From an uncultured Litoreibacter sp. (GTDB lineage: Bacteria > Pseudomonadota > Alphaproteobacteria > Rhodobacterales > Rhodobacteraceae), in NCBI GenBank assembly GCA_937928335.1, contig CALFWN010000225.1:1-6507 (forward strand): DNA of 6,507 nucleotides, read 5' to 3'. The notes beneath the pieces were generated by a model. That model did not search any database. It saw only the letters and a program-made list of their open reading frames with translations, and was not told the DNA's origin. Shown here one piece after another: positions 1 through 5,559 of the stretch. How positions within the stretch are numbered: the stretch's first letter is position 1; each line of letters starts with the position of its first letter. Made by a program: the position numbers and the translations under genes.

Positions 1-359
1 GCCCAGCCCCGCAGAAATCCCGCGCCAAATGAGCCGTATTGCCCCCCCGCTGACAGGGACAGGACGTCAATCACAATGGGCGCGGGCTTGGCCCCCGGAG
101 AGGCAGGCGCCCGCAAAGCAGGTGCCAGGGACTGGCGCAGCCCATCCAGCATACTGGGACCGACGCTGTCGGCATCCAGCGCCATGCTTGGCAAAGTCGC
201 ACGGCCCGTATCTGTCGGATCAAAACTGGATTGAGACGTGGCGCCCGCGTAAGACCCTGCAACCGCGCTGCACATAAGCCCTTCGCCCCGTTCCAAAGCA
301 CATCCGGCAACCCCCATTGCTGCAAGAAACGCCAACACTATTCTTGGGAGACCAGTCAT
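1..359 (-). CDS. Patatin-like phospholipase lipoprotein, N-terminal part (runs off the left edge)
   Basis: An open frame of 119 codons begins at ATG 359-357 and reaches the window edge without a stop. The first 20 residues form a lipoprotein signal: a short N-region with Arg6, a hydrophobic stretch, and the lipobox VAGC at 17-20. Cys20 would be lipidated, and Ala21 at +2 predicts export to the outer membrane. A low-complexity linker follows to about residue 95. Then comes a strand and glycine loop, VLSLSAGGQYGSFGAGF (99-115), which matches the patatin GGGxxG oxyanion-hole region with the first Gly replaced by Ala. The catalytic GxSxG serine and the Asp would lie beyond the window, so activity cannot be judged. 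A GAGG SD site at 371-368 lies 8 nt before the ATG. The gene follows the substrate-binding protein after a 96-nt gap containing a hairpin, so it may be a separate transcription unit. Patatin-like proteins hydrolyse acyl esters of lipids; the substrate here is unknown. Confidence 0.8.
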   Translation of the reverse strand, partial: MTGLPRIVLAFLAAMGVAGCALERGEGLMCSAVAGSYAGATSQSSFDPTDTGRATLPSMALDADSVGPSMLDGLRQSLAPALRAPASPGAKPAPIVIDVLSLSAGGQYGSFGAGFLRGW

Positions 360-415
360 TTTTCGAACCTCAGAACCTCTTGTAGACGGCGTTGAGAATG
401 AATCGGATTTGCGTT

Positions 416-445
416 GCGGGCCACCCCCTGACCGGGATGGCCCGC
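416..445. terminator. GC-rich hairpin after the substrate-binding protein gene; possible terminator or mRNA 3' stabiliser
   Basis: Perfect 8-bp arms GCGGGCCA (416-423) and TGGCCCGC (438-445) are extended inside by three G-C pairs (425-427 with 434-436) after one mismatch, closing a 6-nt loop. It starts 10 nt past the TAG stop (458-456) of the substrate-binding protein gene. In the minus direction the 3' flank is AACGCAAATC, with no U-tract. In the plus direction it is followed by GCTTTT. It therefore looks like a canonical terminator only for plus-strand transcripts. For the operon mRNA it may be a 3' stabilising or attenuating structure between this gene and the lipoprotein gene. Confidence 0.45.
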
Positions 446-455
446 GCTTTTCTGC

Positions 456-1733
456 CTATGAGCAGCTTGGCGTGATGCTGTTCTCAGCCGCGAAGGCTGC
501 GGAGTCTTCATCCACCAATGCGCCGATAACGTCCTGATCGGAGGCCTCATAGCCTGTGATCAGGTTCCATTCACCGGCAGCCGCATCCCACTGGGCGACA
601 GCACCAAGGCCGTTGCCGCCGTGGTTTTCGCAGGACACGGTGAATTCCGGCCCAAAGCCCGGCAGACCAAGCTCGCTCATTTTGGCCTCGGTGATCTCCA
701 GGGCCTCCATGCCGTCGCGCATCATCGCAGGGGTGATGTCGGCGGTGCCGTGGATGGCCTGCGCGGTCTTGGCGGCTTCGGCGGCCAACATCGCGGCGTA
801 CATGCCCCGGTTATAAAGCGCCGTGCCGATCTGATCGCCGGCACCGGCAGCCTTGCCCGCATCGACGACATATTGCTGCAAGTCGTCAAACAGCGGGTAG
901 TCCTTGCCAAGATTGTGGAAGGTCAGCGCCTTGTAGCCATTGGCACCGTCGCCCGCAGGCAGCACGTCATTTTCAGAGCCGGACCACCAGATGCCGATGA
1001 ATTTGTCCATCGGGAAGCGGATATTGGCGGCCTCCTGAATGGCCACCTGGTTCATCACGCCCCAGCCCCACATCAGCACATAGTCAGGGCGCTGCTGGCG
1101 GATTTGCAGCCATTGCGACTTCTGCTCCTGGCCGGGATGGTCCACGGCCACCTCCATCAGCTCGAAGCCGTGCTTGCCGCTCAGCTCGCTCAGCGTGCGG
1201 ATCGGCTCCTTGCCATAGGCGGAGTTGTGATAGACCAGCGCGATCTTCTTGCCGCTGATATCGCCGCCATTCTCGTCCAGAATGTGGTTCACCGCATGGC
1301 TCGCCCCGTCCCAGTAATTGGCCGGGTAGTTGAAGATGTTGGAGAACACCGCGCCGTTCTTGGCCGATGTCCGGCCATAGCCCATCGAATGCACCGGGAT
1401 GCCGTCAGCCGTCGCTTTCGGGATCAGCTGGTAGGTGATGCCCGTGGAGAGCGGCTGGTAGACCAACGCGCCTTCGCCTTTGGTGGCCTCGTAGCATTCC
1501 ACACCCTTCTCGGTGTTATAGCCGGTTTCGCATTCGATCACCTTGACCGCCACGCCGCCAATGCCGCCATCGCGCTCATTGAGCAGGGTGAAATAGTCCT
1601 CATAGCCATCCGCAAACGGGATGCCGTTGGCCGCATAAGGCCCGGTGCGGTAGCTGAGCGACGGAAATACCAGATCCGCCATCACCGGGCTCGCCGCCAT
1701 CACGGCTGCCGTTGCCATTGTCAAAAGTCTCAT
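456..1733 (-). CDS. ABC transporter periplasmic substrate-binding protein (HAAT family, Peripla_BP_6 type)
   Basis: This 425-residue protein captures the transported solute in the periplasm and delivers it to the LivH/LivM-type permeases. It has a Sec signal peptide (residues 1-19) with the cleavage motif PVMA before Asp20. There is no lipobox, so it is soluble. The mature start, LVFPSLSYRTGPYAANGIPF (21-40), followed by a GYEDYFTLLNERDGGIGG segment (43-60), is the usual first strand and ligand-loop region of HAAT binding proteins. KKIALVYHNSAYGKE (162-176) begins the second lobe. Four cysteines (68, 80, 368, 424) could form disulfides. Its length exceeds the roughly 370 residues of E. coli LivJ/LivK and fits the longer binding proteins found with acyl-CoA synthetase genes. 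A strong SD site, GGGAGGA (1748-1742), lies 8 nt before the ATG. It is the last gene of the transporter block, 63 nt after livM. The ligand cannot be read from the sequence; leucine is not assured, and a carboxylate is plausible from context. Confidence 0.92.
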   Translation of the reverse strand: MRLLTMATAAVMAASPVMADLVFPSLSYRTGPYAANGIPFADGYEDYFTLLNERDGGIGGVAVKVIECETGYNTEKGVECYEATKGEGALVYQPLSTGITYQLIPKATADGIPVHSMGYGRTSAKNGAVFSNIFNYPANYWDGASHAVNHILDENGGDISGKKIALVYHNSAYGKEPIRTLSELSGKHGFELMEVAVDHPGQEQKSQWLQIRQQRPDYVLMWGWGVMNQVAIQEAANIRFPMDKFIGIWWSGSENDVLPAGDGANGYKALTFHNLGKDYPLFDDLQQYVVDAGKAAGAGDQIGTALYNRGMYAAMLAAEAAKTAQAIHGTADITPAMMRDGMEALEITEAKMSELGLPGFGPEFTVSCENHGGNGLGAVAQWDAAAGEWNLITGYEASDQDVIGALVDEDSAAFAAENSITPSCS

Positions 1734-1796
1734 AGTCTTAATCCTCCCATTGGATTGGTTGATGGATCGGGCGGGGTTGGTCCCACCTCTCGTTGG

Positions 1797-2873
1797 TTAA
1801 TGCGGGAACGGCCAAAGCCGTAACTTCTCCTTCGCCAGCCGCCAAAGCTGCGCCAGCCCGTGCGGCTCCATGATCAGGAACATGATGATCAGACCACCCG
1901 AGACGATAAACTGCAAATGCGCCGCCAGGTCGGTGGGCCAGCCCAGCCCTCCCACGAAGACGTTTTTCAAAAACACCGGCAAAAGCACCATGAAGGCCGC
2001 CCCGGCAAAGGAGCCGAAGATCGAGCCCAGCCCGCCGATGATGATCATGAAAAGCACCAGAAACGACTTGTCGATCCCGAAGCTTTCGCCCACCTCGGCC
2101 GCCCCCAGATAGACAGAGAAGAACAGCGCCCCGGCAATGCCCACGAAAAAGCCCGAGACCATGAAGGCGGTCAGCTTGGCGCCCATCGGGTTCACCCCGA
2201 TGATCTCGGCCGCGATATCCATGTCGCGGATCGCCATCCAGCGCCGCCCGACCGAGCCGCGCGTCAGGTTGCGCGCAATGATGGCACATAGCGTCACAAA
2301 GACCAGACAGATCAGATATTTCGCCCAGGCCTCCGTGTTCGGCCCGGTCACGATGATGCCCAGCACCGAGCGCTCCGGCGCGGAGATCTGCCCCGAGGCG
2401 GAGTAGTTGTAAAACCACCCGACCTTGTTGAAGAGCCAGACCAGAAAAAACTGCGCCGCCAGCGTCGCCACCGCCAGATAGAACCCTTTGATCCTCAGGG
2501 AGGGCAGGCCAAACAAGGTCACCACAGCGGCCGTGATGCCGCCGGATAAAAGCACATGGATCACAATAGAGACGTCAGGGAAGGCCGTCATCAGCTTGTA
2601 GCAGCTATAGGCCCCCACAGCCATGAACGCCCCGGTGCCCAGCGACACCTGCCCGCAATAGCCCGTAAGAATGTTCAGCCCGATCGCCGCGATTGCATAG
2701 ATCAGAAACGGCACGAACACCGCATTCGCCCAGTAGTCATTGATGATGAAGGGGATCACCAGAAAGGCCACCGCAAGCACCACATAATAGCGATAGCGGT
2801 CAAACCGGATCGGAAAGGTCTGGCTGTCCTGCGGGTAGGTGGTCGAGAAATCGCCGGATTCACGGTAGAACAT
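1797..2873 (-). CDS. livM: Branched-chain amino acid-type ABC transporter permease, LivM family
   Basis: An inner-membrane permease of 358 residues that pairs with the LivH-type protein to form the channel. A polar N-terminus of about 28 residues, probably cytosolic, precedes a run of hydrophobic segments. Diagnostic LivM stretches are LNILTGYCGQVSLGTGAF (66-83), LPSLRIKGFYLAVATLA (123-139), a cytoplasmic coupling loop GRRWMAIRDMDIAAEIIGV (209-227) that docks on the ATPase, and IIGGLGSIFGSFAGAA (278-293). The C-terminus carries EPHGLAQLW (336-344), like the family's usual 'EPrGLagl'. The ATG (2873-2871) follows the SD site GAGGGG (2886-2881) at 7 nt. It also overlaps by one base (TGATG) the stop of a 68-codon frame crossing the spacer upstream. 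The livM symbol names the family; the cargo may not be leucine. Confidence 0.94.
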   Translation of the reverse strand: MFYRESGDFSTTYPQDSQTFPIRFDRYRYYVVLAVAFLVIPFIINDYWANAVFVPFLIYAIAAIGLNILTGYCGQVSLGTGAFMAVGAYSCYKLMTAFPDVSIVIHVLLSGGITAAVVTLFGLPSLRIKGFYLAVATLAAQFFLVWLFNKVGWFYNYSASGQISAPERSVLGIIVTGPNTEAWAKYLICLVFVTLCAIIARNLTRGSVGRRWMAIRDMDIAAEIIGVNPMGAKLTAFMVSGFFVGIAGALFFSVYLGAAEVGESFGIDKSFLVLFMIIIGGLGSIFGSFAGAAFMVLLPVFLKNVFVGGLGWPTDLAAHLQFIVSGGLIIMFLIMEPHGLAQLWRLAKEKLRLWPFPH

Positions 2874-3050
2874 CAGGACGCCCCTCTGGCTTCGTTTTGG
2901 CAGAAATACTCATTCTTGGGTTTCGGGTGGGTGGGACTCGTCGCGTCTCGCGCGACGGTGTCACCCAACCGAACCATGTCATCCGGGTCATCCGGGGCTC
3001 CGCCCTTTAAGCGGCTCAAACACTCCGCCGGAGCCTTGGCAAGACGCCAC
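2874..3050. other. 177-base livH-livM spacer with inverted and tandem repeats
   Basis: This spacer is long for an otherwise compact operon. It holds: (a) a perfect 7-bp inverted repeat CGTCGCG/CGCGACG (2939-2945, 2951-2957) with a 5-nt loop; (b) a second 7-bp inverted repeat GGCTCCG/CGGAGCC (2996-3002, 3029-3035) around 26 nt; (c) two perfect adjacent copies of GTCATCCGG (2978-2986, 2987-2995). Neither hairpin is followed by a U-tract in the minus direction, so they look like intercistronic mRNA structures rather than terminators. A 68-codon minus-strand frame (3079-2873) crosses it and ends in HPKPKNEYFCQNEARGAS. I recall similar short peptides from intergenic DNA of Rhodobacteraceae, which suggests a dispersed DNA element rather than a protein; that is memory, not a search result. 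Confidence 0.55.
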
Positions 3051-4037
3051 TTAAACCCTCTCAATGATCTTCTCCCCAAACAGGCCCTGCGGGCGAAACA
3101 CCAGAAAGATCAGCGCCAGCACATAGGCAAACCAGTTCTCGGTCGCGCCACCCACCATCGGGCCGATCAGGAACTCGAACAGCTTCTCGCCCACGCCAAT
3201 GATCAGCCCGCCGACAATCGCACCGGGGATCGAGGTAAAGCCGCCTAGCATCAGCACCGGCAGGGCTTTGAGCGCAATCAGCGACAAGGAGAACTGAACG
3301 CCGGATTTCGCACCCCACATGATGCCCGCCACCAGCGCCACAAAGCCTGCAATCGACCAGACCAATATCCAGATGAAGTTCAGCGAAATGCCGACAGACA
3401 AGGCCGCCTGATGGTCATCTGCCACAGCCCGCAAGGCGCGGCCTTGTTTGGTATATTGCGAAAACGCAATGAGCACGCCCACCAGAATGACCGCTACGAT
3501 GGTCGCGGAAATATCCAGATTGTCGATGAAAAACCCGTAGCCAAAAGCCTCAAAGGTGGTCACGTCAATCCAGTCATTGATCCCTTGCGGCAAGCCGATA
3601 TCAAGCTTCTTGATCTCGGCGCCCCACATGATGTCGCCGATACCCTCCATGACAAAGGCCAGCCCAATGGTCGCCATGAACAACAAGATGGGCTCCTGGT
3701 TGACCAGATGCCGGAAGATGAATTTCTGTACCGCCCAGGCCAGCCCGACCATCACAACCATAGTCATTGCGATGGCAAGCAGCGCCGGGACATGCCAGCC
3801 AAAATGGTGAATATCCGTGCCGAAGATCGCGTTGATCAGATGCGAGAACGGGACCTGCCCTTCCATGATCCCCACAAGCGTCAATGCGGCAAACAGCGCC
3901 ATGACCCCCTGGGCATAGTTGAAAATGCCCGAGGCCTTGTAGATCAGCACAAAACCCAGCGCCACAAGCGCATAGAGCACCCCGGCCATGAGGCCGTTGA
4001 GGATCACCTCCATCGCGAAAAGAAACTGGTCCGGCAT
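3051..4037 (-). CDS. livH: Branched-chain amino acid-type ABC transporter permease, LivH family
   Basis: An inner-membrane permease of 328 residues, partner of the LivM-type protein. The N-terminal part, LNGLMAGVLYALVALGFVL (about residues 13-31), followed by IYKASGIFNYAQG, is the classic LivH opening. Further hydrophobic segments follow. A cytoplasmic coupling loop, TKQGRALRAVADDHQAALSVGI (about 196-217), contacts the ATPase. GGFTSIPGAIVGG (about 265-277) precedes the last helices, and the protein ends FRPQGLFGEKIIERV, as is usual in the family. I chose ATG 4037-4035 because GGGGGTG (4050-4044) is a good SD site 6 nt upstream. A GTG start three codons earlier (4046-4044) would lie inside that SD site. 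The ATG overlaps the stop of the 45-codon ORF upstream as TGATG, so translation may be coupled. The long N-terminal helix set and coupling loop leave little doubt about the family; the cargo is not known. Confidence 0.94.
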   Translation of the reverse strand: MPDQFLFAMEVILNGLMAGVLYALVALGFVLIYKASGIFNYAQGVMALFAALTLVGIMEGQVPFSHLINAIFGTDIHHFGWHVPALLAIAMTMVVMVGLAWAVQKFIFRHLVNQEPILLFMATIGLAFVMEGIGDIMWGAEIKKLDIGLPQGINDWIDVTTFEAFGYGFFIDNLDISATIVAVILVGVLIAFSQYTKQGRALRAVADDHQAALSVGISLNFIWILVWSIAGFVALVAGIMWGAKSGVQFSLSLIALKALPVLMLGGFTSIPGAIVGGLIIGVGEKLFEFLIGPMVGGATENWFAYVLALIFLVFRPQGLFGEKIIERV

Positions 4038-4174
4038 CAGATGCACCCCCGCATTGCCAACATTCCAATAGCCCTGTGTCGGGGCGCTGCCACATCAAAC
4101 CGCACGGCCCGGTGCTCATAGCCAAGACAGGCCACCCGCACAAAACCCAACCCGTTTTGCCAATGCCCGGCCAT
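4037..4174 (-). CDS. Possible 45-residue small protein between the secreted protein gene and livH
   Basis: I do not recognise this frame. It starts at ATG 4174-4172, 3 nt after the TGA of the secreted protein gene, with GGAG (4187-4184) 9 nt upstream as SD. Its TGA (4039-4037) overlaps the livH ATG as TGATG. It fills the gap between two genes exactly, as a real operon gene or a translational relay would. The peptide starts MAGHWQNGLGFVRVACLGYE and ends RAIGMLAMRGCI. It is basic (6 Arg, 3 His), has two Cys, and shows no clear signal peptide or membrane helix. Third codon positions are only moderately GC-rich, weaker than in the neighbours. It could be a short cytoplasmic peptide, a leader that couples livH translation, or a chance frame. 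Confidence 0.4.
   Translation of the reverse strand: MAGHWQNGLGFVRVACLGYEHRAVRFDVAAPRHRAIGMLAMRGCI
4044..4050 (-). promoter_or_regulatory. livH: Shine-Dalgarno site that decides the livH start
   Basis: The minus strand reads GGGGGTG, one mismatch from GGAGGTG, with 6 nt to ATG 4037-4035. The alternative GTG start at 4046-4044 falls within this site and has no comparable SD of its own. The site also lies inside the last codons of the preceding 45-codon ORF. Confidence 0.6.
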
Positions 4175-4177
4175 CGG

Positions 4178-4690
4178 TCAGCTCTCCAACTCGGTTTCAA
4201 GCGCGCGCATCTCGACGCCCCCTCTCGTGCGGCGCATTTGCACGGCAATGACAGGCTCAATCCACAGATTGCTCTTCAGCGCGATACCGTTCTCACTTGG
4301 CATGTCCGGGTCGCTCACATAGCGCGCATTGGCCAGTTGCGCATCGGCCCAAGCCTCGAACTGCGCCACTGCCGGACCCTCCGGCTGGAAAATCCGGCAC
4401 GCGGCAAACCCGTCTTCCGGCTCTGCCTCCAGGATCAGGATCGCGCCGCTTTGCAACCCGGAAAACGCGGTCTCGCCCTGTTGCAGACCCGGCAGGGCGA
4501 CCGGGCTCAAATTCACAACCTGAGACGGAAATCCGTTCTCGAACGGCGTCAGGCAACGGTCCTGAAACTCCTCCCAGGCGCCGGCCTGGGCGCCATTTGT
4601 CATGGCCACTGCCATAAGCGCGGCGGCCCAGAGCGTCACGACGGGTTGTGTACGGATTGTGTACGGGATGTGTACGCGGTTTTTAGTCAT
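4178..4690 (-). CDS. Secreted protein of unknown function encoded between the ATPase and permease genes
   Basis: A 170-residue protein that I cannot place in a named family. The N-terminus is a Sec signal peptide: a basic, unusually long N-region (Lys3, Arg5, Arg13), a hydrophobic core VVTLWAAALMAVAM (17-30), and a cleavage motif AQA before Gly37. The mature domain opens GAWEEFQDRCLTPFENGFP (37-55) and has just two cysteines, 46 and 98 (FAACRIF), a likely disulfide. Acidic and aromatic residues are common, as in FEAWADAQLANARY (111-124). No catalytic motif is visible. I chose ATG 4690-4688, which overlaps the end of the ATPase gene by 8 nt and follows GGGGTG (4700-4695). A TTG start four codons earlier is less likely. 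Residues 6-16 are encoded by three 11-bp tandem repeats. Its place in the transporter operon suggests an accessory role in the periplasm, for example helping the binding protein; this is inference from position only. Confidence 0.82.
   Translation of the reverse strand: MTKNRVHIPYTIRTQPVVTLWAAALMAVAMTNGAQAGAWEEFQDRCLTPFENGFPSQVVNLSPVALPGLQQGETAFSGLQSGAILILEAEPEDGFAACRIFQPEGPAVAQFEAWADAQLANARYVSDPDMPSENGIALKSNLWIEPVIAVQMRRTRGGVEMRALETELES
4646..4678. repeat. Three 11-bp tandem repeats in the signal-peptide coding region
   Basis: The plus strand carries TTGTGTACGGA (4646-4656), TTGTGTACGGG (4657-4667) and ATGTGTACGCG (4668-4678). The core TGTGTAC recurs at exactly 11-base intervals (4647, 4658, 4669). 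Because 11 is not a multiple of 3, the copies are read in three different frames on the minus strand (Val-His, Tyr-Thr, Arg-Thr-Gln), so the repetition is at the DNA level and not selected in the protein. Its span lengthens the basic N-region of the signal peptide. Slipped-strand duplication is the simplest origin; a binding site with one-helical-turn spacing is an alternative. Confidence 0.8.
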
Positions 4691-5504
4691 GCGACACCCC
4701 AAGATAGGCGTCGATCACCTCTTGATTATTGCGCACTTCGTCGGGCGTGCCATCGCCAATTTTCTTGCCGTAATCCATCACGACCACCCGGTCGCTCAGG
4801 TCCATCACAACACCCATATCATGCTCGATCAGCGCAATCGTGGTGCCAAATTCATCATTAACATCAAGGATAAAGCGCGACATATCCTCTTTTTCCTCGA
4901 CATTCATACCCGCCATTGGCTCGTCCAAAAGCAACAGCTTGGGCTCCGCCGCCAGCGCCCGCGCCAGCTCGACACGCTTTTTCAAACCATAAGGCAACCG
5001 GCCCACCGGGGTTTTGCGAATTGCCTGAATTTCAAGGAAATCAATAATCTTTTCAACAGCTTCCCGGTTTTCCACCTCTTCCCGCTCTGCCCTGCCACGC
5101 CAAAGCGCCTGAGAGAATAACCCCGTTTCCATATGGGTCAGCCGACCTGTCATGACATTGTCGAGAACGCTCATCCCATTGAACAAGGCGATGTTCTGAA
5201 ATGTCCGCGCGATGCCCTGTTTGGCCACCTGATAGGGTTTCATCGTCGGACGACGCGACCCACGAAACCAGACCTCCCCCTCCTGAGGGTGATAGAAGCC
5301 CGAAATCACGTTCAGCATGGAGGATTTCCCGGCGCCATTCGGGCCAATAATGGCGCGTATCTCTCCTTCATGGATGTCAAAGGAAATATCGCTGATCGCC
5401 ACCACGCCGCCAAAGCGCAGGGTGATATTCTTCATCTCCATCAAGGTGTTGCCGATCTGACGGCCATCCGCCGTGACGTAGTTCCCACCGCTCATATCAT
5501 TCAT
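4683..5504 (-). CDS. livG: ABC transporter ATP-binding protein, LivG family
   Basis: A 273-residue cytoplasmic ATPase that powers import through the LivH/LivM-type channel. All ABC motifs are visible: Walker A GPNGAGKS (54-61), Q-loop Gln103 in TFQN, signature region LPYGLKKRVELARAL (170-184), Walker B LLLLDEP (190-196) with catalytic Glu195, and H-loop His228 in IEHDMG. The C-terminal MDYGKKIGDGTPDEVRNNQEVIDAYLG (243-269) is typical of LivG rather than LivF. The signature has YGLKK where E. coli-type LivG has a YGxQR-like sequence, a mild divergence. GAGG before the ATG (5504-5502) at 7 nt supports this start; a second ATG three codons in, preceded by AGGAA, is also possible. A gap of 55 nt separates it from the acyl-CoA synthetase stop, and its 3' end overlaps the secreted protein gene by 8 nt. 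A LivF-type partner is expected but is not in the window. Confidence 0.95.
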   Translation of the reverse strand: MNDMSGGNYVTADGRQIGNTLMEMKNITLRFGGVVAISDISFDIHEGEIRAIIGPNGAGKSSMLNVISGFYHPQEGEVWFRGSRRPTMKPYQVAKQGIARTFQNIALFNGMSVLDNVMTGRLTHMETGLFSQALWRGRAEREEVENREAVEKIIDFLEIQAIRKTPVGRLPYGLKKRVELARALAAEPKLLLLDEPMAGMNVEEKEDMSRFILDVNDEFGTTIALIEHDMGVVMDLSDRVVVMDYGKKIGDGTPDEVRNNQEVIDAYLGVSHD

Positions 5505-5559
5505 TTCCTGGCCTCACGGGATGGTGGGCGGGGCGAAGGTGAAACCGAGCGTAAGCACA

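Noticed and set aside
71..325. 84-codon minus-strand frame near the left edge
   Set aside because: The overlapping frame starting at 359 has a signal peptide, lipobox and patatin loop; this one is its shadow.
621..1823. 400-codon plus-strand open frame opposite the substrate-binding protein gene
   Set aside because: It is antisense to a clear binding protein with signal peptide and SD site. Its product is Arg/His/Ala-rich without recognisable domains, as expected for the complement of GC-rich coding DNA.
1738..2418. 226-codon minus-strand frame overlapping livM
   Set aside because: It lies in another frame within livM, is rich in Gly, Arg and His, has no family motif, and the LivM frame explains the region.
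2873..3079. 68-codon frame across the livH-livM spacer as a protein-coding gene
   Set aside because: It starts inside livH, has no clear SD site, and its sequence looks like translated repeat DNA. It is kept as a finding and spacer description, not called as a gene.
3601..4260. 219-codon minus-strand frame overlapping livH and its upstream region
   Set aside because: It overlaps the well-supported LivH frame and two upstream frames with better start signals; the product has no recognisable feature.
5505..5559. Possible promoter or terminator between the acyl-CoA synthetase and livG genes
   Set aside because: The 55 bases hold no convincing hairpin or -35/-10 pair, only the livG SD site; read-through is the simpler reading.
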